The translations under genes and the position numbers were made by a program. Below are positions 9,093-20,484 of a DNA stretch of 64,000 nt, piece by piece. Below the pieces are notes generated by a model. It was not told the origin of the DNA. It did not search any database and saw only the letters and a program-made list of their open reading frames with translations. The stretch is from Adiantum capillus-veneris (Eukaryota; Streptophyta; Polypodiopsida; Polypodiales; Pteridaceae). Within the stretch, counting starts at the first letter, position 1. Each line of letters begins with the position of its first letter. The stretch spans positions 18,739,991 to 18,803,990 of the forward strand of contig CM043942.1 of NCBI GenBank assembly GCA_014529385.2, given 5' to 3'.

Positions 9093-12028
9093 GGATCAAG
9101 CTATTCGTTTGACCGGAACAAGGTTCAATAGGAACAGAACAACAAGACCCCACAGACTTACAACCTACACACCTGATCATTTCAAATCCTGCAACATAGA
9201 TGAACATAAGGTTGTGTATACAAAGGCACAGAGGATACCTATCGATGGAAGAAATGAAGTCTATGATAGTCTAGTGAGTTAAGGAAATAGAGTTAGCAAA
9301 ACCAGGTGAGGAGTCCAAACATGTTTTCATTGCCCAAGATCAGACAGAGACTGAGGAGTATGTACTTAAAGAAATTTTCAAGGAATTCAAGGATATATTT
9401 TCTTGGACCTATCATGATATGAAAGGTGTTCCACCTTTCGTGGTGCAACACACAATTACCATGAATAGCATGGCTAAACTAGTCAGCAACAACCCTACCC
9501 AATGAATTTCCTAAGTATGCAAAGATTGTTCAAGAAGAGATTGAAAAGTTTTTCAAATACGAATTCATAATACCCTATTGAGCACTCAAACTGGGTGTCT
9601 CCAATAGTTATTGTGCCAAAAAAGAATGGGAAACTCAGAGTGTGAGTGGATCTCAAGAAGGTCAATGCCGCCACTAGGAGAGACCATTACCCCTTTCCAT
9701 ATTCTTAACATGTGCTTGAAAGAATCGCAAGGAAGGAAGCTTATAGCTTTTTAGATGGGTACTCTGGATACAATCAAATCACAACTGCATTAGAGGACCA
9801 AGCTAAAACTTCTTTTATAACCGAATTTGGAATGTTCACATTTCGTGTTATGGCTTTTGGCTTAACCAATGTCCCTGCTACCTCCAAAATATTAATAAAC
9901 ACTACTTTTAGAGAATATTTGAGGGAGTTTTGCAAAGATTTCTTAGATGACCTTTGTGTTTATTCCTCTTGGAAATAACATCTATCATGTTTACGAAAAG
10001 TGTTTTAGAAGTGCAGATTGTATCACATCTCCTTAAACCCTTTCAAATGCCAATTTTTGGTTAAACATGGAGTCATTTTAGGGTATAGAGTGTCCAAAAA
10101 TGGGATTTCCACAGATGAGAGCAAAATTAAAGCCATTTCCAATTTTCCACCACCTACAAAGTATAGAGGAGCTCAAAGGTTCATGGGTCATGTTGGTTAT
10201 TACCGGCGGTTTATTTTAAACTTTGCCGAGATAGCTCACCCATTGTACGTTTCTTATTGAGTTTCACTGGACCGCAAAGTGCGACCATGCTTATGAGTTA
10301 TTGAAAAAGACCTTGATAAGTGCTCCCATTCTATGAGTGCCCGATTGGAATGTAATTTTCCATGCGCATACTGATGCATCGAAATTTTCTATTGGGTGTG
10401 TTCTAGCTCAACCAGGAGAACATAATTAGACTCCCCCATTAGCTTTGCAAGTCGTCAATTAAATGATGCTGAGAGGAACTACACCACTACAGAGCGGGAA
10501 GGTTTAGCTAGGATTTATGTGGCAAAAAAATTTCTCAAGTTTATTTTCTATGTTGACCATCAAGCATTGTTGTATCTAGTAAATAAACCTTGTTCTACGA
10601 GAAGAATTACACGATGGTTGTTAATTCTTCTTGAGTTTGATTTTATTGTTATGGTGAGACCCGATAAAGGACATGTTATGCAGATCAATTGTCTCGCATA
10701 CCCAATGGTGAAGCCTCTACTGGAGTTAATGATGAATTTCTCGATACTTCCCTATTCCTAGTAGAGACTATACCTGAATGGAGTGAGAAGATTGTGAACT
10801 TTTTAGTTAACGGTTTTCCAACCGCCGTAAGGAAATAGCTCAAAAACTAATCAAAGAATGTGAACCTTATTCTCTAATTGCAAGAACTCTCTCTCCAAGC
10901 TAGGAAAGGAAGATATTCTTAGACGTTGTGCTCGTAAGGATGAGTATTTATACATATTGCAAGAATCCCACATGGGTATAGTCGGAGGACATTTCTCAGG
11001 GAAACTAACTACTAGAAATGTGTTGCAATTAAGCTATTGGTGGCCTACCTTATTCAAGGATGCATCACTTTTTGCAAAAGGGTTTGATAAATGCCAAAGT
11101 TGCAAGATCACACAACAAAAGGATAAGATGCCCTTACATCCTCTTAAAGTGACTCAACCATTTGAAAAATGGGATTTAGACTTTGTGGACCCAATTATTC
11201 TGGTAGCTCGTAACACTCAATCTCGATATCTTATTGTTGCCACTAACTATGTGACAAATTGGGCGAAAGCCATGGTGACACGCAAGGCTGATGCAAGGTC
11301 AACTGCCAAGTTTCTCTTTGAGAACATTATTATGCGATTTTGGTTGTCCCTTTGAACTTGTGAGTGACAATGGTACTCATTTTATAAATGGAGTGATAAA
11401 GGAACTCACCACAAACTTCATGATAGCCCACCATAAGTCTACACCTTATTATCCACAAGCAAATGGCCAAGCTGAGAGCATTAACAAGACCTTAATTTCT
11501 ATTTTGATCAAAACAGTGGAAACTCATCACACAGATTGGGATTTGAAGTGTACATCAATTTTATGGGCTTATCGTACTTCTTACAAAGTGGTTTTTAATT
11601 GTACACCATTCAAAATGGTATATGGCCAAGAAGAAATTATGCCATGGGAGTTTGTAATTCCTAGTCTACGGGTAGCTTCGCAAGAAGGTTGGGATGGTAA
11701 CCCTTTAGTTGAGCGTAAATACATCCTTGAGAGGTTAAATGAAGAAAGACAATTGGCTGTGCAAAATTCACTTTTGGAGAAAGAAATGATTTGACCGTTA
11801 TCTAAAGAACAAGGATATCAATGTTGGTGATAAATTCCTTATGTATGGAGTGCGTAACAAAAATAAAAAGTTGAAATATGCGGGAAAAGGACCATATAGA
11901 GTATGCAAAATCACCGCATAAGGTACCATTTGTGTGGAAACTATTGATGGAGTTGAAATCATTGGATATTCCTCAATGGGAGCAAATTTAAAAGATATTA
12001 TGATCCTTTAAGCCAAGAGGAGCTACAT
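9093..12028 (+). pseudogene. Ty3/gypsy pol (protease-RT linker, RT, RNase H, integrase)
   Basis: A degenerate gypsy polyprotein in broken frames. Order: a leading unassigned piece (9093-9282); linker EYVLKEIFKEFKDIFSW (about 9358); RT with SFLDGYSGYNQI (about 9748), FRVMAFGLTNVP and FLDDLCVYS (about 9940, the YxDD box); ISLNPFKCQFLVKHGVILGY (about 10025) and FMGHVGYYRRFI (about 10180); RNase H with VDHQALLYLVNKP (about 10550). The integrase begins at about 10957 with HMGIVGGHF and CQSC. Catalytic residues follow in DLDFVDP, VSDNGTHF and NGQAESINK (to about 11500), then WAYRTSYK and TPFKMVYGQ. A frameshift at about 11350 splits the integrase. The frame is cut at 12028 by the LTR element. Confidence 0.9.
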
Positions 12029-12676
12029 TGTCGGGGGATATGTGTTCGCTACGTGAGGCGGGCAGGCGCCGGGCCTCTGGTTGTGGGAGGTGTGGAAGAG
12101 AGAGAACAAGAACAATTGATGCTACTGACACTGACAATCACTATACAATTAATCGATTAATACATTTGAGTACAACTTAATCCTTAGCCAAGGCGGGCTG
12201 CTAACAGTGTCGTCACTTGGATCGTCTGCTAACTAGGAGTTTAAGCTCCCGCTTTACAGGATTAACCAAGCGGTTAATGACACCGGACTTAACAAAATGC
12301 TAATTGAATCTTTAACGAATGACGGTGATGGAAATTTTCCTCTGCCGCTTTATCTGCTTCGAATACCTCACGGATTCTGCAAGCTTCAATTCACTCCATT
12401 AATTGCCGTTCTCCTGATCTTGACCTCTTGCTTCTTTAGGTTGAGTCATTTGCTTATGCACGAGAGAGAAATAGCCGTATCCTGCTTCAAATCTTCCTTC
12501 GATTTGTCTTTCTTGCCTTGGCTTGCTCCCTTGGTTGCTTCGACCAAGCTCTGTTCGGTGAATTCCCTTACCATTCTCCTTTGCCAAGCTTGCTCTTGCT
12601 TACTTCAAGCTTTCCGTTTGCTTATAGATCTCCTTCTCGCCTTGGCTTGCTCCGATCTTGGTTGCTTGTTTTATCT
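12029..12676 (-). repeat. 3' LTR (partial) of gag-only element
   Basis: Matches 14013-14666 with few differences, from TGTCGGGGGATATG through GGCAGGCGCCGGGCCTCTGG to GCTTGTTTTATCT. After 12676 the copies diverge at once, so this LTR has lost its outer (U3) part or the internal domain begins here after a deletion. Long apparent ORFs in it are repeat shadows, present in both copies. Confidence 0.8.
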
Positions 12677-13086
12677 CGATCAACATCATCAAGTTCATGA
12701 TCATTCTACCATAGTGTGAGCCCTGTGTCACAAATTCTCGATAGAGAAGAAGTTTTCTCCTTCTCTAAATCACCATCATCAAATTCAGGATTACTCTGCC
12801 AGATCAGTAGCTCTAGGTCATAGAAGCATGTCAAAGGAGTCTGTACCCCCTCTGAATCATCATAATCATGTTCAAGATCACTTTTCCAATTTGATAGCTG
12901 TGCTTCACTAAAACTTGTCAATGAAGGAGTCTACACCCCCTCTGAATCAAGCACATACTCTTGCTTACCCAAGTCCTCAAAATCTGGTACATCCAAACTT
13001 GATAAATCTGGTATACCAAAAACCATGGTCTTGATGCTCTCAATAGCAGCTCTGCTTTGACCTATAACATCTTCATCATTAACCAA

Positions 13087-13967
13087 CTATTTGGCAAAAC
13101 CTGTACCAATATCTTCAATTACCTCTATGGTAGAATTTGCACCAGGAAAATTTTGCTCTAATTCTGGTTCAGTAGCAAAAGTATCAGTTGTAATTGAATC
13201 TTGATGCATGTCTTCTTGAATATGGCTACACTCATTCACCTGCACAATTTCTTTCTGAGCTTTAGCCAATTCGTTGTTTTGATCCCATGATTTCTTTTCT
13301 TTCTGTACTACAAGTATATGTTCTTTGCAAAATTCACCCTGTGTAGTTTGAGGCTGTAGAGACTCACCCTCAAGGACTTCTACTTCATGCACGGCATCTG
13401 CAAAACCCAACCTTGCATACACAGCTTTGACTATGTCTTCATCATTAGCCTGTAAGAAAGTAGCATCCTGCACAATAAACTCATCAATCACAGCTTCTAG
13501 CTTTGATCGTACTTTTCCTCGGATATCTCCGTAGTCCAGTAGACATGCACTTTGTTCTTGATAGCTTTCATATTGCTCATAATAGCTTCTTTGAAATACT
13601 CCCAGTCGTCGTTGCAAGCTCTGGTAACCTATTGAATATGCTCCTTCACATCTGAACTCACTAACTGCTCAAAAGATTTGATCATCAACTCTTCTGGTAT
13701 CCCTCTTACCTTGCTCTCCAGCTCATAGCACTCTAGGTAGCCCTCTGGATCGTATCCATCAAAGAGTCGTCTCTCATCGTATACTGCATCTAAAGCTGCA
13801 TCCAAAGCTTCATCAATTTGATTTTTCCTCTTCATGGTCTCTATTTCAAGCAGAGATCCTTGAACCAATTGAAGCATCTTTGCAAAATTTGGAACTGTTG
13901 ACTTATCATCAAAACCGTTCGCACTTAACTCTGCAATCATCTTCATCATCTTCTCTAAATTCTCCAT
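13087..13967 (-). pseudogene. Retrotransposon gag-like protein, broken
   Basis: Frame 1 runs 13967-13629 from ATG (MENLEKMMKMIAEL) to a stop after SSDVKEHIQ. The next segment, in the same frame, reads ACNDDWEYFKEAI, then the open frame shifts to 13617-13087 (LLDYGDIRGKVRSKLEAVIDEF). The layout GYLECYELE...VPEELMIKSFEQLV...DWEYFKEAI resembles the capsid-like gag of Ty3-type elements in plants. No zinc knuckle or protease follows before the 3' LTR. The start was chosen as the first Met after the primer-binding site. The function as a capsid protein is inferred from position and weak similarity. Confidence 0.5.
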
Positions 13968-13990
13968 CTTTACCTCCCACCCTGGCTCAT

Positions 13991-14008
13991 TTCGCGTCGG
14001 GCTCACCA
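13991..14008 (-). other. Candidate primer-binding site, non-Met tRNA
   Basis: On the minus strand the LTR ends CCCCCGACA, then TC, then TGGTGAGCCCGACGCGAA. Its complement ends ...GCTCACCA, that is, in CCA, as any tRNA 3' end must. It is not the initiator-Met type seen in the other elements here. I cannot assign the tRNA. Confidence 0.55.
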
Positions 14009-14012
14009 AAGA

Positions 14013-14823
14013 TGTCGGGGGATATGTTTTCGCTATGTGAGCCGGGCAGGCGCCGGGCCTCTGGCTGTGGGAGGTGTGGAAGAGAGAGAACAAGAACAAC
14101 TGATGCTACTGACACTGGCAATCACCGTACCCATCAATTAATTGATTAATACATTTGAGTACAACTTAATCCTTAGCCAAGGCGGGCTGATAACAACGCC
14201 GTCACTTGGATCGTCTGCTAACTAGGAGTTTAAGCTCCCGCTTTACAGGATTAACCGGGCCTTAATGACACCAGACTTAACAAAATGCTAATTCAATCTT
14301 TAACGGATGACGGTGATGGAAATTTTCCTCTGCCGCTTTATCTGCTTCGAATACCTCACGAATTTTGCAAGCTTCCATTCACTCCATTAATTGCCGTTCT
14401 CATGCTCTTGACCTCTTGCTTCTTTAGGTTGAGTCACTTTCTTATGCACGAGAGAGAAATAGTCGTATCCTACTTCAAATCTTCCTTCGATTTGTCTTTC
14501 TTGCCTTGGCTTGCTCCCTTGGTTTCTTCGACCAAGATCTGTCCGGTGAGTTCCCTTACCATTCTCCTTTGCCAAGATTGCTCTTGCTTACTTCAAGCTT
14601 TCCGTTTGCTTATAAATCTCCTTCTCGCCTTGGCTTGCTCCAATCTTGGTTGCTTGTTTTATCTTGACCTTGCTTGGAATATCCTTTTAACTTGGCTTGC
14701 TCAAGCTTCAAGAGCTTCTTGGTCAAGATCCTTGCCCAAGGACTCTTGCCCAAACTCTCAGGTGAATTCCCTTACTCTTCTCGGCTTGCTTAAGCTCTAT
14801 TGCTTCCCACTAGCTTTGAGAAC

Positions 14824-14893
<70 letters not shown>

Positions 14894-15590
14894 AGCATGA
14901 GAGCGATATAGAGGGAGCTTGCCCCTTTGAGCCCTCCCTTCCCTTCTTCTTCCCTCCTAGTCTATTGCTTACACTCTGAATCGCGTGTTGCTTCCCATCC
15001 CCTTGGTTCCTCCTCGTTTTTGCTTGCTATCCTCGACAAGCTTCTTCTCAAGCTTGCTTGCCTCAACGTCGACAAGTTTACTCCCTTGGTTGTTTCGACC
15101 AAGATTCAAGCTCTTTCCCCTTATTGCTTGTTCATGCCCTCTCAAGCTTCACAATAGCAGAGAGAGAGAACGCTCTTTGCCTTGTCCAAGCTCGAAAGAG
15201 AGAGCGAGAGGGAGAGAGTATATCCTTTGCCTTGCTTTTTAGTAGCCCACGATGATCCGAGAGCGAGAGCGAGAGCGAGAGAGAGATTCCTTCTTGCTTC
15301 GAGAACGAGTGAGAAAAGCTTTCCCTCCTCCTCCTCAAATTGCTCTCAAGCACGAGAGGAAGAGAGAGAGAGAGCCCTTAATTGATTGTATTGGGCAGCC
15401 ATTCTAATGGCTTTTGGACAGGCCTTATTATTTGGTCCTTGTGTGTACTAAGACTAGTGTCCTCAGGACGACCTTGGCGAACCTTGAGTCCCCATCGCCA
15501 CCCGAGTGCCCCTTTTCTACTTTGGTAGAAGGGGTTTGGACGTCAAAGGCTGGGAGGATTTGGATTTGACCTCACGATCCCGGCGTAACA
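14013..15590 (-). repeat. 5' LTR of gag-only element, with (AG)n
   Basis: Starts TGTCGGGGGATATG. The first 650 bp match the other LTR; the rest contains a 65-bp (AG)n tract, CT/GA-rich stretches and a possible outer end CGGCGTAACA at 15581-15590, which would read TGTTACGCCG on the minus strand. The outer end is an inference from the TG...CA rule only. Confidence 0.5.
14825..14889. repeat. (AG)n microsatellite
   Basis: About 32 uninterrupted AG units inside the right LTR; absent from the truncated left LTR. It makes artificial Arg-Glu ORFs. Confidence 0.98.
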
Positions 15591-15609
15591 TGGATTGCTT
15601 TTACCAACA

Positions 15610-16019
15610 ACCGGCCTAGCGGCCCTCGGGTAGCCATTTGAAGGGCATCACATTTGGCATACATATTGCAATGCCTTGCATGACACCACTTCCCAACATT
15701 CCCTGATTAGTAATATCATCGTGAAATCTGCAGCAACCTTTTGTGTCGAATGCCACCACAACCTTCAAGATGCAAGTATCTTCTTGACCTTGCCTTGTTG
15801 GGTATATCCCACAGTCAATGCATTCCAAGAGACCACATTCCGAACACGAGACTCCTCAAAGCAATTACTGCTCATGCATTCCAAAACCTGGACGAAAGAC
15901 AAAAACTCCCAGAGTTGAGACACCAACTGAGTCGACAGGACCAGTACGGAACCGGCCCCTACCAATATCTTGGCGACCTGAACTCTGATCGTTGATCTAA
16001 AAAGACCGGTGCGCTCCAC
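15610..16019 (-). pseudogene. PPR (pentatricopeptide repeat) protein fragment
   Basis: Minus-strand frames spell PLS-type PPR repeats: SRVRNVVSWNALTVGYTQQG, then CILKVV, HDDITNQGMLGSG and, after a shift, NMYAKCDAL. These match the family pattern RDVVSWNALIAGY / IHDEI.NQGLLG / DMYAKCG. PPR proteins of this type act in organelle RNA editing or processing. Frames are broken, there is no start or C-terminal E/DYW domain, and the neighbours are retroelements, so this is a captured or relic fragment. The NQGLLG-style repeat is reminiscent of fern or other non-flowering-plant PPRs; that is from memory of the family and is uncertain. Confidence 0.72.
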
Positions 16020-16589
16020 AAAGTGAGCACTTCAGGCCCATGCATTCATTTCAATTCTGTCACCTCAGCTGCAGTTTCCCAATCCGGTATGGATCTACAA
16101 TCGACTCAAACTTCGAACTGCCATAACTTCTTTATCGTAGCTCCAATCGACGAGCCGTAAAGACAGACCGATAGAGCACTTTAAGCACTGCAGTTCTAGA
16201 TCATAATCTTCCATCTGTGCTCAAGAATACTCCTTTTTTGCATCATTAAGGCATTTGTTGGCCCTTTTAAGCCACATCTCGCATACATTAATCATTAAAC
16301 TTGGCCTGTTAACAAGCCCTGGTCATTGACCATTAATCAAGTAAGCTTTAAATAAGCTCGATATGTATTTTTCTTGCATCTTTCTTAGCATGGGAGTGGA
16401 GCTGCACGGCATCGTGCCATCCATAAAAAAAAAGCAGCCAAGGCAAAAGCAAAATTGAAAAAGATACAAGCTCAAGCTGAGGCTAAGGAATGACAACAAC
16501 GTGTAAGACGCCAACGAGAGGCCAACCTTGAAGTGACACATGTATTTCACGCTGAAATAGAGGATGATTGATTGGACTCTGACACACCT
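16020..16589. other. No gene seen; possible retroelement leader
   Basis: No recognisable protein in 16020-16380. From about 16390 a plus-strand frame reads KKKAAKAKAKLKKIQAQ, a basic stretch that may be the end of a gag protein leading into the protease below. A stop follows in the frame. Confidence 0.35.
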
Positions 16590-17755
16590 CTACGGTATCC
16601 TATTGAGCTAAATAACACCTATGGGAAAGTGCTATATAACGCCTTATAGGACACGTGTGCTAAATATAATTTGTTGTCATATGGGGTGTGGTGTCAATTA
16701 GAAAATCCATCTCTATCTGAGAGTACTATCCAAGTCAAGGGTATCAAACAATAAGAAAATAATTGCGGTTTTTGGAAACTGGCACACTTTTGCCAGTTAT
16801 GACAACGGGGTTGTAGCTCAAGACTTTTTGGTCATGCCTATTGGAACTATGGAAGGCAATATAAACCTAGGACGTATATGGATGAATGCACTATTGATTG
16901 GGAGACTACGAGTGTCACAACGCAAAAACCAACTCTTAGCCGTGTTACTCAAGCCATAGTCCCTGAGATATTACCTCCTGAGGAAATAAAACCCAAAACA
17001 TTACATGTCCAAGAGGTTGAACCATATGTCCCTATAGCCCATAGAGCTTTAGCTTCTATAGTTGAAACAAAAATGAGACACACAAGACCCATCACAATAT
17101 AACTAAGGAAACATACAAATGGGTCGCTAAAGCTTCTTTAATGATAATTTTTGGTGCTAAAAAATAGAAGCCTTGTAAGAGATGCCCCACTCACTCCCAA
17201 AAATGTAATTAGAAAACATTGTGTTGGATTCCTAAACGACCATTGGAAGCCGAAGGCTTCTATGAAGGAAATGATCAAATCTGGGTGCCAAAACGTAAAT
17301 TGTGTTCTTACCTATCACCTGACCCATGTGAATCAAATCCTGTAACAATAAATCCGATTGAAGATCGTGGGCAGGGAAAGATCATAGAACACTATACACC
17401 TGATCCGGAGCTAGTTTGGGTACCCAAGCGAGAAAGTCTTGTTTCACTCAGCTCAAAAATAGAAAAAACAAATGAAGCTACTTGCTCTTCATGTAGTTCA
17501 TACACGGAAATATAATCTTCAACACAACCTACACCTACCATTGTACCTATCCATACAAACAAGAAAGAATTTGCACCTCCCGTTGTAAGTTCACCACCTA
17601 CAACAACGTTGCAAGTAAAATCATGGGAGAGTACCTTACCACCCTTGCAACTAGATGAAACACCTAAGGTGGTCAACAACTATTGGTCAAAGTCTTCACC
17701 CATGACAACTTGGAACAATTGGTTTCAAAAGGTGATGACATCGTTCCAAAAGGTA
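16590..17755 (+). pseudogene. Retroelement aspartic protease-like region and linker
   Basis: The reading LYNAL, stop, DTCAKYNLLSYGVWCQL (about 16630-16692) resembles a retroviral aspartic protease active site with DT(G)A changed to DTCA. After a frameshift, VFGNWHTFASYDNG and DFLVMPIGTMEGNINLGRIWM (about 16770-16885) fit the protease C-terminal half with its LGR motif. Downstream, a proline-rich region repeats IPKRP, WVPKRK and WVPKRE (17226-17440). Stops and shifts break it throughout. A Ty3/gypsy or related pararetroviral source is possible; no RT is present to decide. The missing Gly in the active site and the stop mean it is inactive. Confidence 0.55.
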
Positions 17756-17765
17756 TGATCTACCC

Positions 17766-17870
17766 AAGGAAGGAGGGAGTGTTTGCTGACATCCATCATT
17801 CACTAGCTCCCCTCTTAACCTTCCTCCTTGACCTCTCAATCTTCCAATCTTAGGGAATGTATATATATAG
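17766..17870 (+). promoter_or_regulatory. Polypurine tract, LTR start and TATA box (candidate)
   Basis: AAGGAAGGAGGGA at 17766-17778 is followed closely by TG at 17780, as in a polypurine tract before a 3' LTR. A TATA-like GTATATATATAG lies at about 17859-17870. Together they suggest the 3' LTR of the element whose protease is upstream. The LTR right end was not found. Confidence 0.45.
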
Positions 17871-18027
17871 CCCTATACTCAAGAAAAAAAAGAAGAAGAA
17901 GTAAAAGAGCAAGAGCCACCAAACAAGGACATGACCTTTTGACATGAACTTATAATATTTGCACACTAACCATCATCTATCTATATATACAGATATGGCT
18001 AGTATGCTAGAGTGATCCACTCTTACC

Positions 18028-18435
18028 TTGGGTGACAGGTACCCTCTTTACTTTTCACAAGTGTTTCACATAGTCTACCCGATGCTTGCATGTGAATGGG
18101 ATTCGGTAGATACACTAGCGTGTAAGAAGAATTTTAAGGAACTAGAATGGCTAATACGTCTCTGGACCATGATCGATTCCTACTTAGTAGAGATTGTCTC
18201 TCCGATTGCACAAGCTTACCCATTTGACCGAGATGACTATAGACGTCTAGTGACGTTCTTGGTGAACATTTGTGCCTCCAATGATGAGGAAGAGTTACAT
18301 GATTACACGGATTGCATGTATGGTCTCACGGATGATGACTTTGTTTCTCTCAACGATGACAAGGATAGGGGTTTAGACCTAGGGTTACCCGCCCATGTAT
18401 TCAATATCCTGTTCCTTGACTCTCTAGGAGGGTGA
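18028..18435 (+). CDS. Hypothetical 135-aa protein, acidic
   Basis: An open frame of 135 codons starting MGDRYPLYFSQVFHIVYPML and ending ILFLDSLGG. It is acidic, with clusters ASNDEEELHDYTD and TDDDFVSLNDDKDRG in the second half, and has no signal peptide or clear membrane helix. Codon composition looks protein-like and few alternative ORFs overlap it. AATAAAGG follows at about 18478, a possible poly(A) signal, and the TATA-like block lies about 160 bp upstream. I do not recognise the family. It may be a gag-like or accessory frame of the surrounding element, or chance. Confidence 0.35.
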   Translation: MGDRYPLYFSQVFHIVYPMLACEWDSVDTLACKKNFKELEWLIRLWTMIDSYLVEIVSPIAQAYPFDRDDYRRLVTFLVNICASNDEEELHDYTDCMYGLTDDDFVSLNDDKDRGLDLGLPAHVFNILFLDSLGG

Positions 18436-19690
18436 AAATAATCAGGTTAGGGTTCCTTATGTTATTTGATTGTGTTCAATAAAGGTTGGTTCCTCTTCCC
18501 ACTGTTGTGTCTCCTAGAGGTATTCCTTGTTTTCTAGTGTGTATAGAAACGCGTTGCCATTATTAATATTTTGAACTTCATGCAATCTTTCTCTCGTTCA
18601 CTCTTCGAATCAAGCGTGATCATTAACACAAATAGAGTCTTGTCCATTAGAATTTCCTCTTGTCTTCTTTTTTTGTATCCATGTTTGTATGCTTTAATTA
18701 AATGTGATTGGTAGCACAATATTCAACACATTTGCTTAGAGTAAACATTAGGTTCAATATAATTTTTTATCATAATTCGTTGTCTACGTTTAAGAATCAA
18801 GCAGTCTGACTAAGCTAGTTTGACCAAGTTAGACGTTAGATATCTTCTCTTAATACCATGGGGAATTCCTTCCTAATAATCAATGGTTACTTTAGGTTCT
18901 TAATCCGATTTAGGTAGCATTGTGTGCAATGTACTAGGGATTTCTAGTGGGCTTAGTACCTATTGACCTTTAGCTTAAGTATTATAAAGGGAGTTTACTA
19001 GTGTGATGAGCCTGGGGAGGGTAATAGTGTCATATGACCCCCCAAAGTTACAAAATTGAAATGTTGAAAACGAACAAACAAAAAAATCAAAAGTGTCACA
19101 ATGTAAAATCTTAAGTTGGAAGAGAAATCCCAGCTTGATTTGGTACTTCACTCACATGTATTGCCTATGGTACTAGAGCCCTAGAGGTTCCCAGTGTGGG
19201 CACTTTTCATTAAAACGCAAAAAGCCCAAGGCATACAAAATAAACACACACATCAAAATTGAATCAATGTGAAAGGACTTTGGGGGGTCAAACAAAAGGA
19301 ATAATTCAGGCAATGATTTCATAAGCAATTTCTTGTATTGTAGCTTAACTACAAGGTCTTCTAGGAATATCCTCTAGTCAGCCCTCGAACATGAAATACT
19401 TTGCTCTCACAATTAAACAACTTAATTGACCAGAGAGAATTAAGAAGCTTGCCCATGGTATTAATAGTTGACATGTAGTGCCTCTAGATTGTTAAATTAG
19501 AGACCCCAAACTTGTTTATTTTTTTACCTTTACAATTGCTTATGCGTTTGATTATATTACAGTTTAATGTTTTACTGCTAATGTGTGCCTACAATTGCAT
19601 ATGCTTTTTAATTGTATATGAGAATGCATTTACTATGCCAATTTTGATTGATTTTTCAATGATTGAAGAAGGCTAAGGACATTCAATCTC
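18436..19690. other. No gene seen
   Basis: AT-rich sequence with stops in all frames. A possible AATAAA lies near 18477. No retroelement motif was found. The final 60 bp may be the 3' internal end of the element whose purine tract is at 19691. Confidence 0.5.
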
Positions 19691-19710
19691 AGGAAGGGGG
19701 GCATGTTGAC

Positions 19711-20004
19711 CCTCACGGACACCCTATCACCTTCGACAAACGCCTTATTATTTATTTGATTGAGTCATGGACCGGGCTTGTTGGTCCAATAGGTGTGTAG
19801 GTGATCACCGATGAGAGGCGCACCACCTATCTTTAATCCTCACAGACACCCTATCACCTTCAATATATGCCTTATTATTTATTTGATTGAGTCATGGATC
19901 GTGCTTCTCGGTCCAATATGTGTGTAGGTGATCGTCGATGAGAGGCGCACCACGGTCCAATAGGTGTGTAGGTGATCGTCGATGAGAGGCGCACCACTTA
20001 TCTT
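19711..20004. repeat. Tandem duplication, 127-bp unit plus 46-bp partial
   Basis: CCTCACGGACACCCTATCAC at 19711 recurs as CCTCACAGACACC at 19838. A third partial copy, from GGTCCAATAGGTGTGTAGG to GAGAGGCGCACCAC, starts at 19954. The duplications lie in the upstream (U3) part of the LTR-like block, before the TATA box. Confidence 0.9.
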
Positions 20005-20166
20005 ATTTTTACAGTAGTTCTGCAAATGATCGACCATTATGGGCGCCCATGTGTGAATGGGTCAAACTCTTATAAAAGGTCCATTTGACCTAAAAATCCT
20101 CATTCTTTGAGGTACAAGCTAAGAAGTGATGTTGCTCTATCTTTGTCTTCTCCTCCTTCGTGTGCT

Positions 20167-20169
<3 letters not shown>

Positions 20170-20235
<66 letters not shown>
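20170..20235. repeat. (GT)n(GA)n compound microsatellite
   Basis: About 17 GT units run straight into about 15 GA units. It produces artificial His-Thr and Ser-Leu ORFs on the minus strand. Confidence 0.98.
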
Positions 20236-20238
<3 letters not shown>

Positions 20239-20484
20239 GAGAGAGTGATTGAGCATTGCAACGGCGGCAAGGCAATTGAGCACGGGATCAAGAGCGGCTC
20301 CTTCTTCTTCACACTACATGATCCTTCACAATGGAAGCATTGAGCGATGAGTGACACACCATTGTTTCTTTGAGCTTGCTAGGATCTAACTTCTAGTTGT
20401 GTGCTTGTAGCCTTTCAAGGCTCGCACATAGTGCACAGGCAAGTTCCCAGCCTTCGACACGTGCGGCAAAGTGCACATGGCACA

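Larger units (their letters stand above)
12029..15590 (-). mobile_element. Gag-only LTR retrotransposon inserted in gypsy pol
   Basis: Direct repeats starting TGTCGGGGGATATG at 12029 and 14013 are near identical for about 650 bp. Between them lies about 1.3 kb with a minus-strand gag-like frame and, beside the right repeat, a primer-binding-site candidate, so transcription would run on the minus strand. No RT or integrase is present, which makes it non-autonomous (LARD-like). The left (3') LTR copy is shorter than the right one, so it is truncated. The right boundary is uncertain between about 15380 and 15590. No clean 5-bp duplication was found. Confidence 0.7.
19691..20450 (+). repeat. LTR-like promoter block
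   Basis: AGGAAGGGGGG at 19691-19701 precedes CATGTTGACC; an LTR start TG at 19704 would fit. A clear TATA box TATAAAAGG starts at 20071, about 370 bp in, followed by CT/GA-rich leader sequence. Its right end could not be placed. No matching second copy is in the window, so it may be a solo LTR. Confidence 0.45.

Noticed and set aside
9093-9282. Host gene exon upstream of the gypsy pol
   Set aside because: Continuous with the gypsy polyprotein direction and most simply its degraded protease-RT linker; no exon signals seen.
12297-12719. Plus-strand 140-aa ORF resembling a membrane protein
   Set aside because: Antisense shadow in the 3' LTR; the same frame appears in the 5' LTR copy and no family is recognised.
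14285-14911. Plus-strand 208-aa ORF with hydrophobic segments ending in Arg-Glu repeats
   Set aside because: It lies in an LTR, is shared in part with the other LTR copy, is antisense to the element, and ends in an (AG)n microsatellite.
16590-17755. Endogenous pararetrovirus
   Set aside because: Only a protease-like piece and a repeated WVPKR motif are seen; without RT or movement protein motifs the assignment cannot be supported.
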